Shown: positions 26,314-35,745, counted from the stretch's first letter. The stretch is 64,000 nucleotides of DNA from Betaproteobacteria bacterium LSUCC0117 (GCA_030441535.1 JAUJFZ010000001.1:586001-650000), one strand, 5' to 3'. Notes: generated by a model not told the origin, from the sequence alone. Numbers and translations: made by a program.

Positions 26314-28242
26314 GTGACCAGCGCTGCAACGCCAATGCGGATTTTGGCGGTTATCCCGCCAATGACCCAGCTCAATACGCCGTATCCGTCAACGGCGTAC
26401 CTGACGGGCTTTTTGCGCGCACAAGGTGAAGATGCTCATCAGGTCGATCTGGCCCTTGGCCTTATCTGCCGCATCTTCACGTCGGCTGGCTTGCGCGACG
26501 TTCGCGACTGTGCATTGGCACTACCCGAGGCAGACCGATCTGCCAGCGTCAATGCTTTTTTAGATTACTTCGATGACCACCAACACGTCATCGAACCCGT
26601 CATTCGGTTTTTACAGGGCCGTGACGCTACCATTGCCCACCGTATCGCCAATCGAAGCCTGCTGCCAGAGGGCCCGCGCTTCGCCGCGTTGGATGTCTAT
26701 ACCGATGACGACGGCGGTGATCCACTGGGCTGGGCTTTTGGCGTGTTGGGTGTGCAAGACCGCGCCAAACACATCGCAGCGTTGTACCTGAACGACCTTG
26801 CCGACGTGCTGCGGGACGCAGTTGACCCGCGCTTTGAGTTTGTGCGTTATGCCGAGCAACTGGCCGGTAGTCAGCCAAGTTTTGACCCGCTCGCCAACGC
26901 CCTCGCCGAACCGCCCAATTTGTTGGATCAGTATTTGACGGTACTGACGGAAGCGGCCATCGCGCAGCATCAGCCCCAAGTGGTATTGCTCTCGACACCC
27001 TTCCCCGGCTCCGTTTACGCGGCCCTGCGCATTGCACAAACCATCAAGCGTATAGCACCCAACACCACCATTTGTTTGGGTGGTGGTTATGTGAATACCG
27101 AGTTACGTGAGTTGACCGAGCCGCGCATCTTCGACTTTGTTGACTTCATCACACTGGATGCCGGTGAACGCCCTTTGCTGTGCCTGCTCGAACACCTGCG
27201 CGGTAAGCGCGGTCCACAACGGCTGGTGCGCACCTTCACACGCAATGCGGCGGGTGCGGCGCAATACACCAACTGGGCCGAGCCCGATGTGCCATTTGAG
27301 TCGGTGGGTACGCCCACGTGGGATGGCCTACCCCTCGACCAGTATCTCAGTTTGCTGGACATGCTTAACCCCATGAACCGCTTATGGAGCGATGGCCGCT
27401 GGAACAAGCTCACCATTGCCCACGGGTGCTACTGGAAGAAATGCAGCTTTTGCGACGTCAGCCTCGACTACATCAGCCGCTACGAGACGGCGAGTGCCGC
27501 TGTGCTCGTCGATCGGATCGAGGCCATCATCCAAGAGACGGGGCAAACGGGTTTTCATTTTGTCGATGAAGCCGCGCCCCCAAAAGCCCTCAAGGCCTTG
27601 GCTGAAGAGTTGATTCGCCGTGGCGTCCACATCTCATGGTGGGGCAACATCCGGTTTGAAAAGACCTTCACCCCCGAGCTAGCCGATCTGCTGGCTCAAA
27701 GCGGTTGTATCGCCGTGTCGGGTGGGTTGGAGGTGGCCAGCGACCGCCTGCTGCAACTCATGAAAAAAGGCGTGAGCGTCGAACAAGTCGCGCGCGTCAC
27801 CAAAAGCTTTACCGACGCAGGCGTGCTGGTGCATGCCTACCTTATGTACGGCTTCCCCACGCAAACGGTGCAAGACACGGTCGATGCATTGGAGTATGTG
27901 CGACAGTTATTTGAGGCAGGGTGCATTCAGAGTGGATTTTTTCACCGGTTCGCCTGCACGGTTCACTCGCCTGTCGGCCTCAACCCCGAGGCCTATGGCA
28001 TCACGTTACAGCCATTACCACCGATCACTTTCGCGAAAAACGATATCGGCTTTGATGACCCAACAGGGACCGATCACGCCTTGTTGGGACAAGCGTTGCG
28101 CAAAGCCATTTACAACTTCATGCATGGGATTGGCACGGATGCCGATGTGCGCAGTTGGTTCTCTGCCATCGATCCCGACACCCGCTACCCTAAACCCAAA
28201 GTCAAGCGCGACACCATTGCGCGCGCCGTTGGGTTGGTTTAA
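26314..28242 (+). CDS. B12-binding-type radical SAM protein of unknown function
   Basis: Protein of 642 aa from GTG 26314, or 635 aa from ATG 26335; AAGG lies about 12 nt before the GTG, none before the ATG. The N-terminal half begins MRILAVIPPM and looks like a Rossmann cobalamin-binding domain (later STPFPGSVY and CLGGGYVNTE), but no DxHxxG histidine motif is visible. The radical SAM domain follows, with three cysteines in GCYWKKCSFCD (C372, C377, C380, GTG numbering). The spacing is CX4CX2C, not the usual CX3CX2C. It lies 3 nt after the threonine aldolase and ends 4 nt into convergent aroC. Substrate and reaction are unknown; its place in the glycine operon is the only clue. Confidence 0.82.
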   Translation: MTSAATPMRILAVIPPMTQLNTPYPSTAYLTGFLRAQGEDAHQVDLALGLICRIFTSAGLRDVRDCALALPEADRSASVNAFLDYFDDHQHVIEPVIRFLQGRDATIAHRIANRSLLPEGPRFAALDVYTDDDGGDPLGWAFGVLGVQDRAKHIAALYLNDLADVLRDAVDPRFEFVRYAEQLAGSQPSFDPLANALAEPPNLLDQYLTVLTEAAIAQHQPQVVLLSTPFPGSVYAALRIAQTIKRIAPNTTICLGGGYVNTELRELTEPRIFDFVDFITLDAGERPLLCLLEHLRGKRGPQRLVRTFTRNAAGAAQYTNWAEPDVPFESVGTPTWDGLPLDQYLSLLDMLNPMNRLWSDGRWNKLTIAHGCYWKKCSFCDVSLDYISRYETASAAVLVDRIEAIIQETGQTGFHFVDEAAPPKALKALAEELIRRGVHISWWGNIRFEKTFTPELADLLAQSGCIAVSGGLEVASDRLLQLMKKGVSVEQVARVTKSFTDAGVLVHAYLMYGFPTQTVQDTVDALEYVRQLFEAGCIQSGFFHRFACTVHSPVGLNPEAYGITLQPLPPITFAKNDIGFDDPTGTDHALLGQALRKAIYNFMHGIGTDADVRSWFSAIDPDTRYPKPKVKRDTIARAVGLV

Positions 28243-29327
28243 CCAGCGATATCTGGTGTGTCGACGCGCACATCAGCGCATTGCGCGCGATGGGCCAAAG
28301 CGTGCTCCATGACCACCAGTGCCAACATGGCCTCGGCGATGGGCGTCGCGCGAATGCCCACACACGGATCGTGTCGGCCCTTGGTGATCACCGAGGTCGC
28401 CTGACCCGCTGCATCAATGGTGTCACGTGGTACCAAGATGGAGCTGGTCGGCTTGATGGCGATCGCCACCTCTAGGTCCTGTCCCGTGCTGATGCCGCCT
28501 AATACGCCGCCCGCATTGTTACCCGCAAAGCCATCAGGACGCAGGCTATCGCCGTGGGTACTACCCCGCTGCGACACGCTGTCAAAACCCGCGCCGATCT
28601 CCACGCCTTTTACGGCGTTGATGCCCATCATGGCGTAAGCAATGTCGGCATCGAGTTTGTCGAAGAGCGGCTGTCCTAACCCCACAGGCATACCCGTCGC
28701 GACAATGCGTAATGCGGCCCCACACGAGTCACCTGACTTGCGCAGCTCGCCCAAAAAATCTTCGAGATAAGTGGTGTCTGCAATGGGTGCAAAAAACGGA
28801 TTCTGGGAGACGTAGGCCCAATCTTCAAAGCCGATTTTTTGATCCCCAATCTGCGTCATGCAACCCTTGAACTGCACGCCCCACTTGTGAGCCAGCCATT
28901 TTTTCGCTACCGCTCCCGCTGCCACCATCGGCGCGGTCAGGCGTGCCGATGAACGCCCGCCACCCCGAGGGTCACGCAGACCGTATTTATGCCAATAGGT
29001 GTAATCGGCATGGCCGGGCCGGAATGTTTGAAGGATGTCGCCGTAATCTTTGGATCGTTGATCAGTGTTGCGAATGAGCAAGGCGATGGGCGTGCCCGTG
29101 GTGAGCCCTTGGTAAACACCGGACAGGATTTCGACCTGATCTGGTTCGTTACGCTGGGTTACAAACTTGGAGGTACCAGGGCGACGGCGATCGAGGTCGG
29201 GCTGAATGTCCGCCTCGCTCAAGGCGAGCCCGGGCGGGCAACCGTCAATCACACAGCCAATGGCTGGGCCGTGGGATTCACCGAAGTTGGTGACTGCGAA
29301 GAGGTGTCCGAATGTATTGCCGCTCAT
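28239..29327 (-). CDS. aroC: Chorismate synthase
   Basis: FMN-dependent lyase that forms chorismate from EPSP, the last shared step of aromatic amino-acid synthesis. It is 362 aa. The N-terminus MSGNTFGHLFAVTNFGESHG, the middle GGGRSSAR and the C-terminal GRHDPCVG regions are all standard signatures. The start MSGNTFG at 29327 is preferred to GTG 29333. The stop overlaps the radical SAM gene stop (TTAA, 28239-28242). The CBS-domain gene lies 52 nt upstream on the same strand, so the two may be co-transcribed. Confidence 0.97.
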   Translation of the reverse strand: MSGNTFGHLFAVTNFGESHGPAIGCVIDGCPPGLALSEADIQPDLDRRRPGTSKFVTQRNEPDQVEILSGVYQGLTTGTPIALLIRNTDQRSKDYGDILQTFRPGHADYTYWHKYGLRDPRGGGRSSARLTAPMVAAGAVAKKWLAHKWGVQFKGCMTQIGDQKIGFEDWAYVSQNPFFAPIADTTYLEDFLGELRKSGDSCGAALRIVATGMPVGLGQPLFDKLDADIAYAMMGINAVKGVEIGAGFDSVSQRGSTHGDSLRPDGFAGNNAGGVLGGISTGQDLEVAIAIKPTSSILVPRDTIDAAGQATSVITKGRHDPCVGIRATPIAEAMLALVVMEHALAHRAQCADVRVDTPDIAG

Positions 29328-29379
29328 GACCACTATTATCGGTCAAGCCGCGGGTCGATTTCACCCAGTGGCCGGTCTC

Positions 29380-29835
29380 TTAATCGGCGGACTGCTCGGC
29401 ATCTGCCGGCCAGTCACGAATGTAGGCCTTCAGCATTTTGTTCTCGAAGTTCTGACTGTCCACGACGGCCTTAGCCACGTCATACAGACTGATAACCCCC
29501 ATCAACATGCGCGAATCCATTACGGGCATGTAGCGGGCATGGCGGTCCAGCATCATGCGGCGCACCTCGTCCAGATCCGTCTCGCCGGTACAGGTCAGTG
29601 GCGCATCGTCCATCGCGTTACGAACCGTCGACTGGCCCAGCATCCCGCCGTTGGCAACGACTTTGGCGATCACCTCGCGAAAGGTCAACATCCCCACCAA
29701 ATCCCCATGGCTCATCACGACCAGCGAACCGATGTCCTTTTCGGCCATCAACTCGACAGCTGATTTGAGATCGCTATCGGGCTCGACGGTGTAAAGCGTG
29801 GTGCCCTTGACTCGCAAAATATCACTGACTTTCAT
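29380..29835 (-). CDS. Tandem CBS-domain protein
   Basis: Small cytosolic protein of 151 aa made almost entirely of two CBS domains (about 1-60 and 75-135), which together form a Bateman module for adenine nucleotides or other ligands. It starts MKVSDILRVKG and includes MAEKDIGSLVVM and RHARYMPVMD. There is no attached enzyme domain, so it is likely a stand-alone sensor or regulator. AGGAGA precedes ATG 29835. Its target is unknown; the neighbours aroC and a homocysteine synthase are suggestive but not decisive. Confidence 0.87.
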   Translation of the reverse strand: MKVSDILRVKGTTLYTVEPDSDLKSAVELMAEKDIGSLVVMSHGDLVGMLTFREVIAKVVANGGMLGQSTVRNAMDDAPLTCTGETDLDEVRRMMLDRHARYMPVMDSRMLMGVISLYDVAKAVVDSQNFENKMLKAYIRDWPADAEQSAD

Positions 29836-29943
29836 GGCGTATCTCCTGTCAAGGTTGGGGCGGGCAACCGCTTGGCTACCCTTCATTTAGGTTCAATATA
29901 GCGCAATGTGTGGTTGAAAGTCATCTGCAAGAAGGCGTAAATA

Positions 29944-29961
29944 AGGGTGATTTCCCTAGGG
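29944..29961. repeat. Overlapping AGGG/CCCT palindromes upstream of the sulfhydrylase gene
   Basis: AGGG (29944-29947) pairs with CCCT (29954-29957), and the latter is half of a perfect 8-bp palindrome CCCTAGGG (29954-29961). It sits in the 213-nt divergent region between the CBS gene and the homocysteine synthase gene, about 90 nt before the latter. A TTGAAA at 29914-29919 could be a -35. A regulator site is possible. I found no known SAM or cobalamin riboswitch consensus here. Confidence 0.3.
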
Positions 29962-30048
29962 CTTCCCCCGGTGTTCACGTAAATGGACGCCCGCTTGCGG
30001 TTAAGCTTGATGCTGATTAAATGAACACGCTTGAACTTGGAGATCCTG

Positions 30049-31350
30049 ATGCCCGGCTATTCTGACCCCGGATTCGACACCCTAAGCCTACACGCGGGTG
30101 CAGCGCCTGACCCCACCACTGGCGCGCGTGCCGTGCCCATCCACCTGAGCACCTCGTTTGTTTTTGAGTCCGCTGAACACGCGGCATCGTTGTTCAACTT
30201 GGAGCGTGCAGGCCACGTCTACAGCCGCATCAGCAACCCGACCAACGCGGTGCTTGAGCAGCGGGTATCCGCACTCGAAGGGGGGATCGGCGCACTGACG
30301 ACCGCGAGTGGCCAAGCCGCCTTGCATCTGGCCATCGCCACGCTCATGGATGCGGGCTCGCACATTGTCGCCAGTAGCGCGCTGTACGGCGGATCACATA
30401 ACTTGTTGCACTACACGCTCAGCCGCTTTGGGATCGAGACCACGTTTGTACACCCCGGCGACGTCGACGCGTGGCGCGCTGCGGTGCGCCCCAACACCAA
30501 ATTGTTTTTCGGCGAAACGGTGGGCAACCCCGGCATGGATGTGCTGGACATCCCCACCATCAGTGCGCTCGCCCATGACAACGATGTGCCATTGATGGTC
30601 GATGCCACGCTCACACCACCGTGGCTTATGAAACCCCTCGACCATGGGGCCGATTTGGTGATGCATTCAGCGACCAAATTCCTCAGTGGTCACGGCACCG
30701 TCATCGGTGGGGTATTGGTAGACGGGGGTACGTTTGACTGGGCCGCCAGCCCCAAATTCGACAACCTCAGCGCTGCCTACCACGGCTTTCATGACATGGT
30801 GTTCAGCGACGAGTCCACAGTGGGCGCCTTCTTGCTGCGTGCCCGCCGCGAGGGCCTGCGCGACTTTGGCGCCTGCATGAGTCCCCATAGCGCGTGGCTG
30901 ATTTTGCAGGGCATCGAAACCTTGGGCCTGCGCATGCAACGCCACATGCAAAACACCGAGGCGGTCGTGGCATTTTTGGCCACTCACCCCATGGTGGAAC
31001 GGGTTGGTCATCCCATTTTGGAAAGTCACCCCAGCCACGCAATGGCAAAAAAACTGTTGCCGCGTGGCGCGGGATCAGTATTCAGTTTTGACATCAAAGG
31101 CTCGCGTGAACAAGGCCAAGCTTTTGTGGAAACACTCAAGGTCTTCAGTCATTTGGCCAACGTGGGCGACTGCCGCAGTTTGGTTATCCAACCCGCCAGC
31201 ACCACGCACTTCCGCATGGATGCCGCCGCACTCAAGCAAGCCGGTATTTCGCCCGGAACCATTCGCCTGTCAATCGGCTTGGAGGATGCCGATGACCTGA
31301 TCGATGATCTGAAACGTGCGCTGCGCGCGGCCGAAAAAGTGGGGGCTTGA
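30049..31350 (+). CDS. metY: O-acetyl/O-succinylhomoserine sulfhydrylase
   Basis: PLP enzyme of 433 aa in the Cys/Met metabolism family that makes homocysteine from an activated homoserine and sulfide. The PLP lysine is K210 in MHSATKFLSGHG. SGQAALHLAI and ASSALYGGSHNLL form the cofactor region. A length above 420 aa and the wide gap before VVGDCRS-type segments favour the O-acetylhomoserine (MetY) group over MetZ or cystathionine gamma-synthase, but this is judged by eye. ATG 30049 has GGAG upstream. The hydrolase that follows lies 5 nt away. Confidence 0.87.
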   Translation: MPGYSDPGFDTLSLHAGAAPDPTTGARAVPIHLSTSFVFESAEHAASLFNLERAGHVYSRISNPTNAVLEQRVSALEGGIGALTTASGQAALHLAIATLMDAGSHIVASSALYGGSHNLLHYTLSRFGIETTFVHPGDVDAWRAAVRPNTKLFFGETVGNPGMDVLDIPTISALAHDNDVPLMVDATLTPPWLMKPLDHGADLVMHSATKFLSGHGTVIGGVLVDGGTFDWAASPKFDNLSAAYHGFHDMVFSDESTVGAFLLRARREGLRDFGACMSPHSAWLILQGIETLGLRMQRHMQNTEAVVAFLATHPMVERVGHPILESHPSHAMAKKLLPRGAGSVFSFDIKGSREQGQAFVETLKVFSHLANVGDCRSLVIQPASTTHFRMDAAALKQAGISPGTIRLSIGLEDADDLIDDLKRALRAAEKVGA

Positions 31351-31355
31351 TTCAC

Positions 31356-32183
31356 ATGAAAGTCACGCTCACCACCAACGGCCAAACACAAGACACCTTC
31401 ATCTACACCGGCGGTAAAGCCTGGGTCGATGGCCAACCCACCGCTGTGATGATTCATGGTGTACTGAACGATCACAGTGTGTGGATTTTGCAATCGCGTT
31501 ATCTGGCACACCACGGCTACAACGTCTTGGCGTTCGATTTGCCCGGTCATGGGCAAAGCACTGGTGCACCCCCAGCGACCGTTGAGGCAGCCGCCGCGCA
31601 CATATGGGCGCTGCTCGATGTTCTGAAAATTGAAAAAGCCGCTCTGATTGGCCACAGCTTTGGCGCCCTCATCGCACTGCAAGCAGCGGCCGAACGTCCA
31701 GCTGCCTGCACCCATTTGGGCCTGGTTGGCATCGCCTATCCCATGCGGGTCTCGCCCGTGCTGCTGGAGTTGTCGCAAAGCGACCCGCTCAAGGCAATCG
31801 ACATGGTAAACACCTTCAGCCACAGCACGCTCGCGCCGCCACCGTCGGCGCTGGGACCCGGTACCTGGCTATATGGCGCCTCGCGTGCGTTGATGCGTCG
31901 AATCCTGCGCAGCAACCGCACCGACAACGTGTTTCACATCGGCTTCAACGCCTGCAACCAGTACGCAGGTGGCGAGGCGGCTATGGGGGTGGTTACCCAA
32001 CACGCGGTTAAAACGCGGTTTGTACTGGCAGACGGCGACCAAATGACGCCGCCAAAAGCCACCAAGTCCCTGACGTCGTTGGCCCTTCACGCCACCACGG
32101 CCATGGTGCACGGTGGCCACCAATTGATGCTGGAAGCGCCCGAAGAGACCTTGCGGGCCATCGCCGATTTCTTAACCGTCTAA
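31356..32183 (+). CDS. Alpha/beta hydrolase
   Basis: Serine hydrolase of 275 aa with oxyanion motif HGVLNDHS, nucleophile elbow GHSFG (S101), acid DGDQMTP and histidine HGGHQLML, giving a complete triad. No signal peptide is seen, so it is cytosolic. The substrate is unknown. It is tightly linked to the preceding sulfhydrylase gene, which suggests co-transcription but not necessarily a shared pathway; it does not look like a homoserine acetyltransferase (MetX), which is longer. Confidence 0.82.
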   Translation: MKVTLTTNGQTQDTFIYTGGKAWVDGQPTAVMIHGVLNDHSVWILQSRYLAHHGYNVLAFDLPGHGQSTGAPPATVEAAAAHIWALLDVLKIEKAALIGHSFGALIALQAAAERPAACTHLGLVGIAYPMRVSPVLLELSQSDPLKAIDMVNTFSHSTLAPPPSALGPGTWLYGASRALMRRILRSNRTDNVFHIGFNACNQYAGGEAAMGVVTQHAVKTRFVLADGDQMTPPKATKSLTSLALHATTAMVHGGHQLMLEAPEETLRAIADFLTV

Positions 32184-32198
32184 ACAACCACAAAGCGC

Positions 32199-32513
32199 AT
32201 GTCTGACGATTTAAAAAACGTAAAAACTTTTGAGGCGTTTTACCCGCTGTATCTGAAGGAACACCAACACCCCTTGTGCCGTCGCATGCACTTCATCGGC
32301 ACGGGTCTTGGCATCGCTGGACTGGTCACCTTCGCAGGTTCAGGCTACCCCGAGGCCCTGCTCGTGGGTTTGATCGCGGCATATGGGTTTGCGTGGCTTG
32401 GGCATTTTTTGTTTGAGAAAAACAAACCCGCCACATTCAAGCGCCCAATCTTCAGTCTGATGGGCGACTTATCAATGTTCCGCGATATGGTGGCGGGGCG
32501 TATCCCGTTTTAA
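32199..32513 (+). CDS. Mpo1-like (DUF962) membrane protein
   Basis: Small membrane protein of 104 aa of the DUF962/Mpo1 family. Conserved features are HPLCRRMHFIGT near residue 25 and WLGHFLFEKNKPATF near residue 65, separated by two hydrophobic helices. Yeast Mpo1 is a dioxygenase for 2-hydroxy fatty acids, with histidine metal ligands equivalent to those seen here; whether bacterial members share that activity is not established. It begins 15 nt after the hydrolase gene. Confidence 0.83.
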   Translation: MSDDLKNVKTFEAFYPLYLKEHQHPLCRRMHFIGTGLGIAGLVTFAGSGYPEALLVGLIAAYGFAWLGHFLFEKNKPATFKRPIFSLMGDLSMFRDMVAGRIPF

Positions 32514-32519
32514 TCGGGG

Positions 32520-33761
32520 TCACTGACCGGTCCGCACCACCGCATCCAACGCGCAACGACGATCCCAGTCACTGGCAGCCCACATGGCTGCGCTCTCCGT
32601 TGTCTTGGGCAGTAGCAGCGCGTCAACCAGCGGCCCCAGAGGCATACGAGCCAAGTCGGCAATCAACACATAGCGAGGCTCATCCTCATCGAGGCGCCCC
32701 ACCCAATCGAGAGCGGTGAGCGCCGCCATGGGTTTTTCAAGGGCGAGTGCATCTATGCGCAAAGCACTCGCCAAGTCATCCGCCGATAATCCCGTCACGC
32801 CCGCACCTGCGGTCGGTTGTTTAGCGTGGTGCAGCAGAGACAAGATGTCGATCGCCAGTTGATAATCCCACCCCGCTTGGTCGTTGCGTCGCGACACCCC
32901 GCGCAACAAACTGGGTAAGTAAGCCACCATCACCGCCCCAAACAAAATGATTAGCCACGCCATGTAAAGCCAAACAAGCAGAATGGGGACCGTGGCGAAG
33001 GCGCCGTAAACCGCTGAGAACGTCGGCGTGGCCTTGATGTAGATGGCCAACAAGCGCTTCACCACCTCCAGGCCGATCGCCATTAACAAGCCGCCAATGA
33101 ATGCGTGACTCCAACGCACCTTGGCATTGGGTACGAAGTAATACAGTGACGCCAAGGCCACCACCACGACCAGATACTCAAACAGATCGAGCAACCACAC
33201 GTAGCCTGCAGCCACGCCGTTACTCGCCGTAAACAGGTAGGTGGTCAAACTGATGCTACCCCCCAGCAACAACGGCCCCAACGTCAAGACGCCCCAATAC
33301 GTCAGAACCCGTTGCGAGAACGGGCGCAGTTCGCGAACCCGCCAAATATCGTTCAGCTTGCGGTCTATGGTGAGGATCAAGGCGAGCGCCGTGACCAACA
33401 ATACCCCGGCACCCAACCACCCCAGCTGGCCCGCCTTGCTGGAAAACTGGTGCAGGTACTTGAGCACCGAGCGCGCAATCTCACTGGGGACCAGACTTTG
33501 GATCAACCAATTTTCGACGCTCGTTTCGAGGTTGGCAAAGGCGGGTAAGGCACTGAAAATGGCCAGCGCCACCGTAAACAGCGGCACCAAGGCCATCACA
33601 GTTGTGAAGGTCAGGCTACTGGCCGTTTCGCCTAACCGGTCTTCCCGGAAGCGTTCGCGCAGGGTCAACGCCGTGTTGCGCCATGGAAACCGTGCCAGGT
33701 CGCGTCGAACGTCCTGCCAAAAAAGGCGCCATTTTTCTAGACCTGAATACCATTGACCCAT
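32520..33761 (-). CDS. YihY/BrkB-type inner-membrane protein
   Basis: Membrane protein of 413 aa with about six transmembrane helices in residues 40-290 and a soluble C-terminal domain of about 120 aa. Family motifs include SSLTFTTVMALVPLFTV and the later ALASLYYFVPNAKVRW. Once called ribonuclease BN, the family is now considered membrane proteins of unknown function. The soluble tail resembles a winged-helix fold by eye, as in Burkholderiales homologues. It is convergent with the Mpo1-like gene (6-nt gap); the start has no clear Shine-Dalgarno. Confidence 0.87.
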   Translation of the reverse strand: MGQWYSGLEKWRLFWQDVRRDLARFPWRNTALTLRERFREDRLGETASSLTFTTVMALVPLFTVALAIFSALPAFANLETSVENWLIQSLVPSEIARSVLKYLHQFSSKAGQLGWLGAGVLLVTALALILTIDRKLNDIWRVRELRPFSQRVLTYWGVLTLGPLLLGGSISLTTYLFTASNGVAAGYVWLLDLFEYLVVVVALASLYYFVPNAKVRWSHAFIGGLLMAIGLEVVKRLLAIYIKATPTFSAVYGAFATVPILLVWLYMAWLIILFGAVMVAYLPSLLRGVSRRNDQAGWDYQLAIDILSLLHHAKQPTAGAGVTGLSADDLASALRIDALALEKPMAALTALDWVGRLDEDEPRYVLIADLARMPLGPLVDALLLPKTTESAAMWAASDWDRRCALDAVVRTGQ

Positions 33762-33838
33762 ACCGGTATCATGCCACTTTCATCTGCCAAAATGACCGAC
33801 GGTAGTCGTCGCAACCGCCCTTTTTACATCCACAGCCC

Positions 33839-34273
33839 ATGCCCTCAGACATCTCCCCCAACGCGCCCTATACCGCCGCGGTTGCCAGCACCAAAATTCG
33901 GGCGACGCGGACTGCCGCCGTGGCCAGTTTGATCGGATTGATTGTGGTGGGATTGGCTTGGGAGCTTTGGTTGGCCCCGTTGCGTCCCGGGGGGTCTTTT
34001 TGGGCCATCAAAGTCATCCCTTTGTGTTTCCCACTGGCTGGTCTGCTGAAAAACCGCATGTATACCTACCGTTGGATGAGCCTGTTGATCTGGCTTTACT
34101 TCACCGAAGGCGTCGTGCGCGCGTGGTCGGACACGGGTTTGTCCGCCGGTTTGGCCTTGGTGCAAACTGCCTTGTGCTTGGCCTTGTTTGTTGCGGTTGC
34201 GTTGCACGTGCGTTGGCGGTTAGCCAGCGTGGCCTCCCCCGCATCCACCCCAACTGAAACGCCTACTAACTAA
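33839..34273 (+). CDS. DUF2069 membrane protein
   Basis: Inner-membrane protein of 144 aa with about four hydrophobic helices. The DUF2069 core spans about residues 25-120 and contains WELWLAPLRPGGS, LPLAGLLKNRMYTYRW-like sequence and YFTEGVVRAWSD. Function is unknown. It is followed at 8 nt by the FAD-linked oxidase gene. The N- and C-terminal tails are low-complexity and rich in Pro, Thr and Ala. Confidence 0.82.
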   Translation: MPSDISPNAPYTAAVASTKIRATRTAAVASLIGLIVVGLAWELWLAPLRPGGSFWAIKVIPLCFPLAGLLKNRMYTYRWMSLLIWLYFTEGVVRAWSDTGLSAGLALVQTALCLALFVAVALHVRWRLASVASPASTPTETPTN

Positions 34274-34281
34274 TCAACACC

Positions 34282-35745
34282 ATGGCGCAATCTACTCCCT
34301 CCACCGCGGATACGACACCTGACAAGGCGGCAGCACTCGCGGCATTCCGCCACATTGTTGGCGACGCCTATGTGCTCACCGAAGGCGATTTATCAGCCTA
34401 CACCCACGATTGGCGTAAGCGCGCGAAAGGCCAAGCGTTGGCTGTCGTGCGTCCGGGCAACACCAACGAAGTGGCGGCGGTGGTGGCAGTCTGTGATGCC
34501 CATGCAATTGCCATCGTGCCCCAAGGCGGCAACACCGGCTTGGTTGTCGGCTCGGTACCCGATGAATCAGGCACCCAAATCGTTTTGAGCCTGGGGCGCA
34601 TGAACCGCATCCGCGCCATCGACCCCGAAAATCTCACCGTGACCGTTGAAGCCGGCTGTGTGCTGCAAACGTTGCAAGAGGCCGTCGCAGAGGCGGGCTT
34701 TTATTTCCCCCTCACTTTGGCTGCGGAGGGCAGCTGCACCATTGGCGGTAACCTCGGCACCAATGCGGGCGGCACACAGGTCCTGCGCTTTGGAAATGCC
34801 CGGGAGTTGTGTTTGGGCCTTGAGGCTGTGACAGCCCAAGGTGAAGTATGGAACGGTCTATCCGGTCTGAGAAAAGACAACACAGGCTACGACCTGCGCC
34901 ATTTGCTGATTGGATCTGAGGGCACGCTGGGCATCATCACGGCAGCCACGATGAAAATGAGCCCGCAGCCCATGAGCCGTTGCGTGGCATGGATACACAC
35001 CGACTCTTTGGCCCATGCCGTCGACTTGTTGCGGCACGCACGCACGCACCTATCGGATGGTCTGACGGGCTTTGAGGTCATGGGTGCGTTCGCACGCGAG
35101 TTGGTGGCCAAACATTACCCTCAGTTTCAAATGCCGCTGCGCAACAGCGCCCCCGCTCCCTACGCCATCTTGCTGGAATACGCCAGCAGCCAAGACGAAG
35201 AAACCGCTCAGACCCTACTGGAAGACACCATCGCAGCCAAGCTCGACGATGGCTCCCTCTCGGATGCGGTGTTGGCTACCCAGCTGAGCCAGGCGGACAC
35301 CATGTGGGCCATTCGCGAACACATCTCCATGGCGCAAAGCCAAGAGGGCCTCAATATCAAGCATGATATTTCGGTCCCCATCTCCAAAATAGCCGACTTC
35401 GTCTTGCAAACTGACACCGCGCTGGCGGCGGCCATTCCGGGTGTGCGGATCGTGAACTTCGGCCATTTAGGAGATGGCAACTTGCACTACAACGTGCAAG
35501 CACCCGAGGGGGTGGATTCAGCTGTGTTTCTTGAAACGTCTGAGGCAACCATCAACACGTTGGTATTTGATGCCGTCAACGCCTTTGGTGGCTCGATCTC
35601 GGCCGAGCACGGTATCGGCAGCCTGAAGGCCCACACGCTGCCCAAGTACAAATCGCCCGTGGCGCTACGCATGATGCGTGTAATCAAGCGCGCCCTTGAC
35701 CCCAAGAACATTTTGAACCCCGGTCGCGTGCTGGCAGAGGGTTAG
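34282..35745 (+). CDS. FAD-linked oxidase, D-2-hydroxyacid dehydrogenase type
   Basis: Flavoprotein of 487 aa in the VAO/GlcD family. The FAD-binding PCMH domain (about 40-230) has VPQGGNTGLVVGSVP and ISIGGNLGTNAGG-like sequence. The C-terminal FAD-oxidase domain ends with NFGHLGDGNLHYN and AEHGIGSLKAHTLPKY, typical of D-2-hydroxyglutarate or D-lactate dehydrogenases. It probably oxidises a D-2-hydroxyacid with electrons passing to ETF or another carrier. No GlcE/GlcF partners are present, which argues against glycolate oxidase. Confidence 0.88.
   Translation: MAQSTPSTADTTPDKAAALAAFRHIVGDAYVLTEGDLSAYTHDWRKRAKGQALAVVRPGNTNEVAAVVAVCDAHAIAIVPQGGNTGLVVGSVPDESGTQIVLSLGRMNRIRAIDPENLTVTVEAGCVLQTLQEAVAEAGFYFPLTLAAEGSCTIGGNLGTNAGGTQVLRFGNARELCLGLEAVTAQGEVWNGLSGLRKDNTGYDLRHLLIGSEGTLGIITAATMKMSPQPMSRCVAWIHTDSLAHAVDLLRHARTHLSDGLTGFEVMGAFARELVAKHYPQFQMPLRNSAPAPYAILLEYASSQDEETAQTLLEDTIAAKLDDGSLSDAVLATQLSQADTMWAIREHISMAQSQEGLNIKHDISVPISKIADFVLQTDTALAAAIPGVRIVNFGHLGDGNLHYNVQAPEGVDSAVFLETSEATINTLVFDAVNAFGGSISAEHGIGSLKAHTLPKYKSPVALRMMRVIKRALDPKNILNPGRVLAEG

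Noticed and set aside
29836..30048. SAM or cobalamin riboswitch upstream of the homocysteine synthase gene
   Set aside because: I looked for the SAM-II and related consensus and did not find the conserved core; only simple palindromes are present.
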